A stretch of 64,000 bases of DNA from NCBI RefSeq assembly GCF_004345425.1, contig NZ_SLVP01000001.1:186001-250000 (forward strand), read 5' to 3'. The translations under genes were made by a program, and so were the position numbers. This document shows, piece by piece, positions 26,381 through 34,519 of this stretch. The stretch's first letter is position 1, and every line of letters starts with the position of its first letter. The notes under the pieces are model-generated. The model saw only the letters and a list, made by a program, of their open reading frames with translations. It was not told the DNA's origin and searched no databases. This DNA is from Paenibacillus sp. BK033 (GTDB lineage: Bacteria; Bacillota; Bacilli; Paenibacillales; Paenibacillaceae).

Positions 26381-27307
26381 ATGGAGCAACACGCTGTCGC
26401 AAACGCGCCTCTCGAGCGTAAAGGCCGGTTTGCCGTATTTTTGAGGAAGCATTTCTGGGGACTATTGTTCCTGCTTCCCGCCTTTATTATTTTTATCTTG
26501 TTTCTATGGGTCCCGATCTTCAAAGGATTCATCTACAGCTTCTACCACATTGACTTTGTAAAAGGAAACAGTTTCGTCGGATTCGACAACTATAAAGTCG
26601 CGCTTCACGATAAAGACGCCTGGACGGCGGTGAAAAACACCGTTTATTATATGTTCCTCTGTCTTGTGATCGGCTTCTGGATTCCGATTGTATTCGCCAT
26701 CGCGATCTCCGAGCTTCGCCGGTTCCAAGGCGTTGTCCGCGTAGCCGCTTATCTGCCGAATATTATTCCGGTAGTCGTTTTGTACGGATTGTGGCGCTGG
26801 TTCTACGATCCTGTCGGACCGATCAACGGGGTGATAACAGGTTGGTTTGGCGCGGATGAACCGGTATCGTTTATGACGGATACCAAATGGTCGATGATCT
26901 CCCTCGTCATTATGGAATCCTGGCAGCAGTTCGGTTCGGCGATGCTCATCTATTTGGCCGCCGTGCTCAGCATTCCGCGCGACTGGTACGAAGCTGCGGA
27001 AATCGACGGGGCTGGCGTATGGAACCGAATCCGTCATATCACGCTGCCTTCGATTAAAGGCCTGCTTGGCCTGCTTCTCATTCTGCAGCTGATCGGCACC
27101 TCGCAGGGGTACCAATCCCAGCTTGCGATGCTGGACGGCGGACCTAACAATGCGACGTTGACTTACGCGCTGCTCATTGTAAAATACGCCTTTAACCAGC
27201 AAAATTACGGGGTTGCGGCCGCGCTTGGCGTTCTGATGTTTATCGTGCTGGGCTTGCTCGCCATCGTTCAATACAGGCTTCAAGGCAAGGAGGGAGACGT
27301 ACGATGA
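26381..27307 (+). CDS. CUT1 sugar ABC transporter permease (UgpA/MalF type)
   Basis: A 308-residue permease with six predicted membrane segments. The coupling loop reads YEAAEIDGAGVWNRIRHITLP. ATG 26381 follows AAGAGGGAGAC. The stop overlaps the next permease start by 4 nt (ATGA), so the pair is coupled. In context it should import fructo-oligosaccharides or related substrates for the GH32 enzyme; the substrate is inferred, not seen. Confidence 0.9.
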   Translation: MEQHAVANAPLERKGRFAVFLRKHFWGLLFLLPAFIIFILFLWVPIFKGFIYSFYHIDFVKGNSFVGFDNYKVALHDKDAWTAVKNTVYYMFLCLVIGFWIPIVFAIAISELRRFQGVVRVAAYLPNIIPVVVLYGLWRWFYDPVGPINGVITGWFGADEPVSFMTDTKWSMISLVIMESWQQFGSAMLIYLAAVLSIPRDWYEAAEIDGAGVWNRIRHITLPSIKGLLGLLLILQLIGTSQGYQSQLAMLDGGPNNATLTYALLIVKYAFNQQNYGVAAALGVLMFIVLGLLAIVQYRLQGKEGDVR

Positions 27308-28176
27308 AACAGATGGACAGAGGGATACTCTCTTCGTTTGACCTGAAGAAGAAACCGATCTTGATCGGCTACTCGATTATGGTGCTTGTACTGGTCGTCA
27401 TGTCCTGTTCGATGATTTATCCGATTCTGACGACGTTCTTTAACGGCCTCAAAACCAACGTGGAGGTCAACTCCTTCCCGCCGAGGTTCCTGCCAAGCGA
27501 ATGGCATTTCGACAACTTTAACAAAGGCTGGAAGTTTATCGATCTTCCGGAGTTTCTAAGAAACACGCTTTATATTTTCGGAGGCAATCTGGTCATTACC
27601 GTAGGCGTTCTTGGCCTTGCATCCTTCAGCTTGTCGAGGCTCAACGTGCCTAAGCGCAAAGCGGTCTATTTCTTTTTTATGATGACCTTGTTTATTCCGC
27701 CAACCACGTACATCATTCCGAACTTCGTGAACCTGAAGGACCTGGGCCTCATGAACTCGTTTGCGGCCTTCTGGCTGCCGGCAGGCGCAAATGCCTTCTT
27801 CCTGCTGCTTCTGAAAAACTTCTTCGACGAGATCCATTACGAAATCTTCGAAGCGGCGCGTATTGACGGCGCTTCGGACTGGAGAAGCTTCGCGCAGATT
27901 GCGCTGCCGCTGTCGGTGCCGATATTCTCGACGCTTGCGATCTTTATCTTCTCGTCTTCCTGGAACGACTGGTTCTGGCCATCGCTCATCATGCATAACG
28001 ACAGCCATTATCCGCTGGCGACGGCGATCTACAAATACGTGATTAACGCCAAAGGGCTGGCGCTTAATATCCGGTTTGCGATTCTGACCATGGTTATGCT
28101 TCCGCCAATCGTCGTGTTCCTGATCTTCCAGAAGTACATCATGCGCGGATTGCATCTGGGCGGCGTGAAAGGATAG
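27304..28176 (+). CDS. CUT1 sugar ABC transporter permease (UgpE/MalG type)
   Basis: A 290-residue permease with six predicted membrane segments, coupling loop around YEIFEAARIDGASDWRSFAQ, and the usual C-terminal YIMRGLHLGGVKG. ATG 27304 overlaps the stop of the preceding permease. The AAGGAGGGAG site inside the end of the preceding gene supports this start. Confidence 0.9.
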   Translation: MKQMDRGILSSFDLKKKPILIGYSIMVLVLVVMSCSMIYPILTTFFNGLKTNVEVNSFPPRFLPSEWHFDNFNKGWKFIDLPEFLRNTLYIFGGNLVITVGVLGLASFSLSRLNVPKRKAVYFFFMMTLFIPPTTYIIPNFVNLKDLGLMNSFAAFWLPAGANAFFLLLLKNFFDEIHYEIFEAARIDGASDWRSFAQIALPLSVPIFSTLAIFIFSSSWNDWFWPSLIMHNDSHYPLATAIYKYVINAKGLALNIRFAILTMVMLPPIVVFLIFQKYIMRGLHLGGVKG

Positions 28177-28291
28177 TATTCAAATCGTAATCGTGCACAT
28201 GATCGGAATAGGAATACACCTCGCAGGCGCCTATCCCTCTCCACTATGATGAGGGTGTAACAAATAAACGAACTCGAGAAGGGGAGTTACA

Positions 28292-29737
28292 ATGAGAAAG
28301 AGCGTCTTTACGACAGTAGCTGCGGTATTACTTTGTTCGACTCTTGCTGCGTGCGGCGGCAACAATAATACGTCGAACAACGGCAACAAGCCGGCTGAAA
28401 GCGCAAATGCAAGCACAAACACGGCAACGGCCACTCCGCAACCATCCGAAGATATTACGCAAAAGAAAATTAAAATCAGCATTTATTATCCGCTTCCTGA
28501 CCAGGTGGAAAACCGCAAGCTGGAAGACGACAAGATCGCACGCTTCAACAAGGTGTATCCTAACGTCGAGATCGTGAAGAGCGACTGGCATTACGCACCT
28601 AACGAAATCGGCATCAAAATGGCTGCCAACGAAGCGCCAACCTTCTTCAACACTTACGCAACCGAAGCGAAGTTCCTCGTTGAAAAAGGCTGGGCAGCCG
28701 ATATTACGGATCTGTACAACAGCTACGAGTTCAAGGATCAAATCAACCCGGTTCTGCAAAACCAGTTCATCATTGACGGGAAAGTATACGGTATCGCCCA
28801 AAAAGGTTATGTAACGACGACGGTTGTGAACAAAAAAATGCTGGATGACAAAGGCGTAGCCGTACCTTCGTACGACTGGACTTGGGACGACATGGTGAAT
28901 ACGGCTAAAGGCGTTGCCGATGCGAAGAAAGGGATCGCGGGTATCGCTCCAATGGGCAAAGGCAACGAAGCAGGCTGGAACTGGACCAACTTCCTTTTCG
29001 AAGCAGGCGGAGAAATCCAGAACGTAGCAGACGGCAAGGTAACGGCAACGTTCAACTCCGAAGCCGGCAAGAAAGCTCTCGATTTCTACAACAAGCTGAG
29101 ATGGGATGCAGACGTTATTCCGAAAGACTGGGCTCTTGGCTGGGGCGACGCCGTAGGCGCGTTTGGTCAAGGACGCACGGCAATGGTTATCGCCGGCGCG
29201 GAAGGCGTACTGGAGCAAGCGCTGAACCAAGGAGGCATGAAGATCGAAGACGTGCTGACTTATCCAATGCCGGCAGCCGAAAAAGGCGGCAAACATACGG
29301 GCGTTTTGGGCGGCGACTATCTCGTTATCAACCCTAACGCTACAAAAGACGAGCAGGAAATGGCGTTCCGTTACATCACGTTCGACTACTTCACGGACGA
29401 CTATCTGACTTCGATCGAAAAAGACATTCAAGCTCGCAAAACGGAAGGCAAATACTTCATTCCGCCGCACATCAACTACTTCAGCCCGGATTCGGAGTAT
29501 GGCAAAAAAGTTCAAGCGATCTTCGACAAGTACGACAACGTATACAAATACAACGCGGAGTCCAATGCTTTGCTCGACGGCAAGCCTGAGGCTCAGTACA
29601 ACACGCAAGAATACTACGGCTCTATGACGAACGTCTTGCAAGAAGTATTCTCGAAAAAAGGTACCGACACGCAAGCTCAGCTCGACGCGGCAGCGAAAGA
29701 AATGCAAACGAAGTATTACGACGCAATCAAGCCTTAA
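28292..29737 (+). CDS. CUT1 ABC transporter substrate-binding lipoprotein
   Basis: A 481-residue extracellular lipoprotein: signal peptide with lipobox STLAAC (Cys21), an Asn/Thr/Ala-rich linker of about 40 residues, then a type 1 extracellular solute-binding domain. It follows the two permeases, an inverted order compared with the xylan locus. GAGAAGGGGAG lies just upstream of ATG 28292. The terminator at 29774-29814 ends the transporter unit, and the GH32 gene has its own promoter. No ATPase is encoded nearby. Confidence 0.9.
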   Translation: MRKSVFTTVAAVLLCSTLAACGGNNNTSNNGNKPAESANASTNTATATPQPSEDITQKKIKISIYYPLPDQVENRKLEDDKIARFNKVYPNVEIVKSDWHYAPNEIGIKMAANEAPTFFNTYATEAKFLVEKGWAADITDLYNSYEFKDQINPVLQNQFIIDGKVYGIAQKGYVTTTVVNKKMLDDKGVAVPSYDWTWDDMVNTAKGVADAKKGIAGIAPMGKGNEAGWNWTNFLFEAGGEIQNVADGKVTATFNSEAGKKALDFYNKLRWDADVIPKDWALGWGDAVGAFGQGRTAMVIAGAEGVLEQALNQGGMKIEDVLTYPMPAAEKGGKHTGVLGGDYLVINPNATKDEQEMAFRYITFDYFTDDYLTSIEKDIQARKTEGKYFIPPHINYFSPDSEYGKKVQAIFDKYDNVYKYNAESNALLDGKPEAQYNTQEYYGSMTNVLQEVFSKKGTDTQAQLDAAAKEMQTKYYDAIKP

Positions 29738-29773
29738 ACGGACGGGAGTATCTCCTCGATTTAACCTAATAAG

Positions 29774-29814
29774 CGGCCGTGCAGATGAATTTGAATCTGC
29801 ACGGCCGTTTTTTT
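29774..29814 (+). terminator. Terminator after the fructan-locus binding protein
   Basis: CGGCCGTGCAGAT (29774-29786) pairs with ATCTGCACGGCCG (29795-29807), followed by seven T: a textbook 13-bp terminator. Confidence 0.93.
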
Positions 29815-29865
29815 ATTACGGATTCTCCTCGTTAATTGAAATGATAAAAAACACCTATCAAAATA

Positions 29866-29893
29866 TTGACATATTCAATATATCGTTTATATT
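29866..29893 (+). promoter_or_regulatory. Promoter of the GH32 gene
   Basis: TTGACA at 29866-29871 and TATATT at 29888-29893, spacer 16 nt, about 50 nt upstream of the GH32 start. The surroundings are AT-rich with ATATTCAATATAT-like symmetry that could hold a regulator site. Confidence 0.65.
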
Positions 29894-29941
29894 GTGATTG
29901 TGAACGTATGAGCTGTCAGCCAATTAGATAGGAGAGATAAC

Positions 29942-31348
29942 ATGGATCGTTACAGGCCAAGGTATCATTTTACGGCACCTCGCAACTGGATGAATGACCC
30001 GAACGGGCCGTTTCAGTTAAACGGCGAATACCATTTGTTTTACCAGCATAACCCGTCAAAGCCCGAGTGGGGCGACATTCATTGGGGGCATGCCGCAAGC
30101 ACGGACCTGGTGAATTGGACGCATCTGCCTATTGGAATGGCTCCATCGTATGAGCTTGGCGAGGCCCACTGCTTCTCCGGCTGCTCCGTCATTCATGAAG
30201 GCGAAGTGACGTTGTTCTATACAAGCATTGGCGAAGGGGATCGAAACGCCGCTACAGGAGCGCAGCAATGGATGGCCCGCTCGACGGATTTGCGTACATG
30301 GCATAAACCGGACATTAACCCGGTACTTAGCCTGAATCTGCATGGAGACCTTGAGATTCGGGACTGGCGGGACCCTTATGTCTGGAAGGCGGAAGACGGG
30401 TGGAGAATGATCCTTGGCGGCATCCATGAGGAAAAAGGCTGCGCCTTTATCTATCACTCCGGGGATTTGGAGAATTGGAGCTTCAAAGATATTTTTTATA
30501 AGGGTGAAGAATGGATCTGGGAATGTCCGCATTTGTTCCGTTTCGGCGATAAAGCGGTATTGTTCTATTCCCCAAGCGGTCCCGTCCGTTACCTTTCCGG
30601 TACCATCAGCGGAGATAAGCTTATCGACGTGCAAAAGCACGGTACTGTCGACCATGGCGGCTGGGAGGGCTATTACGCTTCTACCGGATTCGTGGACGAG
30701 AACGGCCGCCGCATTGTGCATGGCTGGATTCCGGAAGGCAGCAGGGGCGAAGAGTTTCCCGAGAACCTGGATTGGGCCGGGGCGCTGGCGCTGCCCCGTG
30801 TCGTAGATCTGAAGGCTAGCGGTGCTCTTTCCATGATCCCCGTGCCTGAGGTGGAGTCGCTGAGAGGCGAGAATTACAGCTTTAAAGATCTAAAAGTCGG
30901 ACAAACGCCTGTCCGAACGGGAGTACAATCGAGATCCTTCGAATGCCTGCTCGAAATCGACAGGAAGTCGATCGATGCAACGGCTCTTACCATTTCCGTA
31001 TTCGCTTCCGCCTGCGGCAAGGAGCATACGGACGTACGCCTGGATCTGGCCTCCAATACGATTACGATTGACCGGTCGAATTCAAGCCTGCTTCCAAAGG
31101 TGCATAAAACGCCGGTCCAGGGTGATCTGCCATCTGCAGATGGCGCGGATCCAATCAAGCTGCGTGTATTCGCAGACCAATCGATTATCGAAGTGTTTGC
31201 GGATGACGAGACCTGCCTGACGGCAAGAGCTTATCCTACTCTGGAGGACAGTACCGGCATCCAGCTCCGAACGGACAGCGGTGAAGGCATAGCCGCAAGC
31301 CTTCAGATATGGGAGATGAAGGCTGCGGAAATCAAATTTGAAAGCTAA
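29942..31348 (+). CDS. Glycoside hydrolase GH32 (fructan or sucrose hydrolase), intracellular
   Basis: A 468-residue enzyme. The N-terminal five-bladed propeller has nucleophile Asp19 in WMNDPNG, transition-state stabiliser Asp144 in WRDPYVW and acid/base Glu194 in WECPHLF; the C-terminal ~150 residues form the GH32 beta-sandwich. There is no signal peptide, so it should act on imported sucrose, levan- or inulin-type oligosaccharides. Unlike sucrose-6-phosphate hydrolases it sits beside an ABC importer rather than a PTS, which favours unphosphorylated fructo-oligosaccharides as substrate (inference). ATG 29942 follows TAGGAGAGATAAC. Confidence 0.9.
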   Translation: MDRYRPRYHFTAPRNWMNDPNGPFQLNGEYHLFYQHNPSKPEWGDIHWGHAASTDLVNWTHLPIGMAPSYELGEAHCFSGCSVIHEGEVTLFYTSIGEGDRNAATGAQQWMARSTDLRTWHKPDINPVLSLNLHGDLEIRDWRDPYVWKAEDGWRMILGGIHEEKGCAFIYHSGDLENWSFKDIFYKGEEWIWECPHLFRFGDKAVLFYSPSGPVRYLSGTISGDKLIDVQKHGTVDHGGWEGYYASTGFVDENGRRIVHGWIPEGSRGEEFPENLDWAGALALPRVVDLKASGALSMIPVPEVESLRGENYSFKDLKVGQTPVRTGVQSRSFECLLEIDRKSIDATALTISVFASACGKEHTDVRLDLASNTITIDRSNSSLLPKVHKTPVQGDLPSADGADPIKLRVFADQSIIEVFADDETCLTARAYPTLEDSTGIQLRTDSGEGIAASLQIWEMKAAEIKFES

Positions 31349-31352
31349 ATTA

Positions 31353-31386
31353 AAAAAGCTGGGCGAAATCAATCGCCCAGCTTTTT
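31353..31386 (+). terminator. Terminator of the GH32 gene
   Basis: AAAAAGCTGGGCGA at 31353-31366 pairs with TCGCCCAGCTTTTT at 31373-31386; symmetrical enough to work from both sides. Confidence 0.92.
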
Positions 31387-31418
31387 GCTTATTTTAAAAA
31401 GGTAATCGGTTGAGGAAA

Positions 31419-31526
31419 GGGGTATCTCCCGAGGAGCGAAGCGTTCGCCTTTGCCACTTGTGAAATTTACATAATAAAATGGATTCAAGAATTCACAATG
31501 GCAACAGCGACCGAAGGAGATACCCC
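31419..31526. repeat. 108-bp inverted-repeat element (MITE-like)
   Basis: Ends are perfect inverted copies: GGGGTATCTCC (31419-31429) and GGAGATACCCC (31516-31526). Inner pairs continue the symmetry, for example TTGTGAA (31459-31465) with TTCACAA (31492-31498) and TTTGCCA with TGGCAAC further out. No target-site duplication is obvious. It occupies the gap between two convergent genes. Confidence 0.6.
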
Positions 31527-31551
31527 GTCCACGGAGCGATAACTTAAAGTC

Positions 31552-32928
31552 TTATTTCCCGTTCCAGGACGCCTCGATTTCCTCGAGCGACTTGCCTTTC
31601 GTCTCCGGTACAACGCGCATCGTAAACAGGAACGTAATGAGCGACATGACGCCAAAGATCCAGAACGTAACGGCTGGCCCTGCGGATTCCAGCATGGGCG
31701 GGAACGACTGCGATACGACGTAGTCGGCAATCCACAGCGCCATCGATGCGATTGCGGTAGCCCGGCCGCGGACGCGGTTCGGGAAGATCTCGCTAAGGAC
31801 GACCCATACGACGGGTCCAAGCGATACGGCGAAGGCCGCAACGTAGATCAGGATAAAGATCAGGACAAGCGAGCCGGTGGTATGGCCGGTATGGAACGCA
31901 ATCCCGATAACCGCCAGACAGACCGTCATGACAGACGAACCAACAAGCAGCAAAATTTTTCGGCCGACTTTATCGATCAGCCAGATTGCAAGAATGGTAA
32001 ACAGGAAGTTAACGAAACCAATCAAGATGGTTTGAAGCAACGAAGAGTCCGTCCCGGAGCCCATCGACTTGAAAATTTCCGGCGCGTAATACATGACCGC
32101 ATTAATGCCGGTTACTTGCTGAAGAACGGCGAGTACGACGCCAACGATGAGCGCAAGGCGGATGCCAGGGCGGAAAATCTCTTTGAGAGAGCTGCCTTTT
32201 TCTTCAGCGAAAGAGGCTTTAATATCGAGAACCTCTTGCTTTGCATCTTCCTCGCCGTGGATGCGAAGAAGGATATTGAGCGCTTGCTCCGGCCGGCCTT
32301 GCTTGATCAGCCATCTTGGGCTTTCAGGCACAAGGAAGAGCAGAACGAAGAAAATAACGCCTGGCACAACGCCTACGCCAAACATCCAGCGCCACGCGTT
32401 CGCAATATCCCAAGCATCGTCGCCATAGCCGGCGATACCCGAGTTGACGAAGTAAACAAGGAAAATCCCCGTAACCGTCGCGAATTGGTTCAAGGCAACG
32501 AGACGGCCGCGGTATTTCGCAGGAGCAATCTCCGCGTTGTACAGCGGGCAGAGCGTGGACGTAATCCCGATGCCAAGACCGCCGATCATGCGGGCGATGA
32601 TATACATCGAGAACGTATCCGGAATCGCGGAGCCAATCGAACCGATAATGAACAGGGCTGCTGCCGCGATAAGTACTTTTTTGCGGCCGAAACGGTCGCT
32701 CAGTACACCGGAGAATCCCGCGCCAACCACGCATCCGATAATAAGCGAGGATACGGCCCAGCCGACTTCCACCTCGTTTAAGTCAAATCGGTCTTGCATA
32801 AATCCGATTGCTCCCGATACGACAGCGGTATCGAAGCCGAATAATAATCCGCCGAGGGCGGCAATCATCGAAACGAGCGTAACAAACTTCATGCTTTTGC
32901 CGCTCACATTTGCAGTTAAGCTGCTCAC
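31552..32928 (-). CDS. Sugar porter, MFS family (xylose/galactose:H+ symporter type)
   Basis: A 458-residue carrier with 12 predicted membrane helices. Sugar-porter signatures are present: GGLLFGFDTAVVSGA in helix 1, SDRFGRKKVL after helix 2, VPESPRWLI after helix 6, QQVTGINAVMYYAP in helix 7, DKVGRKILL and the C-terminal VPETKGKSLEEIE. Related Gram-positive carriers take up xylose, glucose, arabinose or inositol. Its gene is directly downstream of the three-component sensor on the same strand with a 247-base gap that contains a palindrome over a -10 box and a related upstream site, so it is a plausible target of that sensor. Confidence 0.93.
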   Translation of the reverse strand: MSSLTANVSGKSMKFVTLVSMIAALGGLLFGFDTAVVSGAIGFMQDRFDLNEVEVGWAVSSLIIGCVVGAGFSGVLSDRFGRKKVLIAAAALFIIGSIGSAIPDTFSMYIIARMIGGLGIGITSTLCPLYNAEIAPAKYRGRLVALNQFATVTGIFLVYFVNSGIAGYGDDAWDIANAWRWMFGVGVVPGVIFFVLLFLVPESPRWLIKQGRPEQALNILLRIHGEEDAKQEVLDIKASFAEEKGSSLKEIFRPGIRLALIVGVVLAVLQQVTGINAVMYYAPEIFKSMGSGTDSSLLQTILIGFVNFLFTILAIWLIDKVGRKILLLVGSSVMTVCLAVIGIAFHTGHTTGSLVLIFILIYVAAFAVSLGPVVWVVLSEIFPNRVRGRATAIASMALWIADYVVSQSFPPMLESAGPAVTFWIFGVMSLITFLFTMRVVPETKGKSLEEIEASWNGK

Positions 32929-32981
32929 TTTATTTATTCCCCTTCCATCATGTGACTGCTTGAATAAATGGTTGCGTTTAT

Positions 32982-33000
32982 TGAAACGAGTTTCATTATA
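32982..33000 (-). promoter_or_regulatory. Candidate operator overlapping the sugar-porter promoter
   Basis: TGAAACGAGTTTCA (32982-32995) is an inverted repeat (TGAAAC/GTTTCA) touching a TATAAT -10 box read on the minus strand at 32995-33000. A -35 box is poor, as expected of an activator-dependent promoter. A related copy TTGAAACGAGTAGCATT lies at 33096-33112. Confidence 0.6.
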
Positions 33001-33095
33001 TCACCGGACTGAAGGGGATTAGCGGTCATTCGTCTGCACTTATTTGTGTTGTTCCAGCATGGAATAGCTGCTTGACCGGGTACATTGGAGAGAGC

Positions 33096-33112
33096 TTGAA
33101 ACGAGTAGCATT
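33096..33112 (-). promoter_or_regulatory. Upstream copy of the sugar-porter operator motif
   Basis: TTGAAACGAGTAGCATT matches TTGAAACGAGTTTCATT at 32981-32997 in 15 of 17 positions, same orientation, 115 bp apart. Both lie in the gap between the response regulator and the sugar porter. Confidence 0.5.
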
Positions 33113-33175
33113 TTATTAGTTTGCCAAAACAAAAAAGTCCATGCCTCTCTGGCATGAACTCCCTGTATATCCTGA

Positions 33176-34519
33176 TCATTTTGCTTGACTGCGGTATTCG
33201 GTCGGGGTAAGACCGGTTACCCTCTTGAACACCCGGCTGAAATAATTCGGGTCTTTATAACCCACCTCGAAGCATACTTCCTTCAAAGCCAGCTCGTCGG
33301 CGGACGAGATCAGCTGCTTGGCCTTCTCGATCCGCAGCCCCGTCAAATAATCGATAAACGTGGCTCCTGCCTGCTGCTTGAACACTTTGCTGAAGTAGTG
33401 GGGGTTCAGATGGACATGCTCGGCGGTTTCCTCGAGTGATAATTCCTCCGTAAAATGCTGCCCGATATAGTGCTTGGCCTTATCCATCACGTTAATCGTC
33501 TGCTGCTCCCGCTGCTCCCGGATTCGCTGCAGGGCGGAAATGACATAGGAGCGCTGATCCTCCGGACCGGAGCCATCACCCGCAGTAAAGGGATCGGCGG
33601 GTAATGCGGCCGCCCCCTTCACCAACTCCTCGAAATCGCGGACCTCGCCAGCATGCCGGTCAACGTCGGAAGCGAATACGGCCTCGAAATACGATTTGCG
33701 CCAGCCGTCGGCGCCGGATTGCACCGACCCGATTCCAACGGTAATCGGCAGCTCGAATTGGCGCTCGGCCAGCCTGCACAGCTTCTCGCCGAACGGCTTG
33801 ATGCCGCTTTTCCAGGAACGCTCCTCCGCGTCAACCCGTATGAAAACAGCCATATGCAGGTCGATTAAGGAGCTGACAATGCAAGACACCCCATAGGTCT
33901 TGGTAAAGCTGCGGAACGTTTCGTACAGCTTTTTCTTGTCCAGCGTATAAATCTGCTTCGGGAAGGCGACAACAACCGCACAGCCCTCATCAAGCGGGAA
34001 GCTCAGCCAGTCGGATAGCTTCTCCTCATCCGCGCCCAATACCTGATCCACCATGAGCAGGAGTGACAGCTCGTTTTCCACCAGCGGCTGCAGCTGGGAT
34101 ACCTTGTCCCGCAGAAGAAGCTCTTCGTTCCGCTTGGATTTGTCGCGCTCCAGCTCTTCAATGAGCAGGTTCAAGGTCGAAGAGATTTGCTCGCGTCCGG
34201 CAGGCTTGACGATATATTCCTTTACGCCAAGCGACACCGCTTCTTTGGCATAGGCAAAAAAGTCATAAGCCGTTACCAGTATAAACTTGGTATCCGGGAG
34301 CCGCGATTTAATTTCCCTTATGGCTTGCAGACCTTGAATACCGGGCATATTAATATCCATCATAATGATATGGGGGCGGAATTCCTCCGCCTGTTCAATG
34401 GCTCTCCGGCCATTATCGGCAAACGCGATCTGGAACATGTCCGGCAGCATGCGGTGAATCAGATGCTCCAGCCCTTCGCGTTCCAGCGCTTCGTCATCGG
34501 CGATCAATAGACGGTACAT
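33176..34519 (-). CDS. YesN-type response regulator of a three-component sugar sensor
   Basis: A 447-residue regulator: receiver domain with IADDE, phospho-acceptor Asp55 in MMDINMP and Lys in YIVKPA; C-terminal AraC HTH (LSLEETAEHVHLNPHYFSKVF; LKEVCFEVGYKDPNYFSRVFKR). The start at 34519 begins the receiver domain and is preceded by CGGAG and, farther, AAAGGAGG; the frame runs upstream into the kinase gene. It overlaps the kinase by 26 nt. The set binding protein-kinase-regulator resembles the XylFII-LytS-YesN system of Clostridium beijerinckii, which senses xylose. Confidence 0.9.
   Translation of the reverse strand: MYRLLIADDEALEREGLEHLIHRMLPDMFQIAFADNGRRAIEQAEEFRPHIIMMDINMPGIQGLQAIREIKSRLPDTKFILVTAYDFFAYAKEAVSLGVKEYIVKPAGREQISSTLNLLIEELERDKSKRNEELLLRDKVSQLQPLVENELSLLLMVDQVLGADEEKLSDWLSFPLDEGCAVVVAFPKQIYTLDKKKLYETFRSFTKTYGVSCIVSSLIDLHMAVFIRVDAEERSWKSGIKPFGEKLCRLAERQFELPITVGIGSVQSGADGWRKSYFEAVFASDVDRHAGEVRDFEELVKGAAALPADPFTAGDGSGPEDQRSYVISALQRIREQREQQTINVMDKAKHYIGQHFTEELSLEETAEHVHLNPHYFSKVFKQQAGATFIDYLTGLRIEKAKQLISSADELALKEVCFEVGYKDPNYFSRVFKRVTGLTPTEYRSQAK

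Noticed and set aside
28328..29707. Long open frame (459 codons) on the minus strand
   Set aside because: Shadow of the fructan-locus binding protein; no start site and no recognisable protein character.
32982..32995. cre site in front of the sugar porter
   Set aside because: TGAAACGAGTTTCA is palindromic but lacks the central CG at the cre positions; it is better described as a separate operator.
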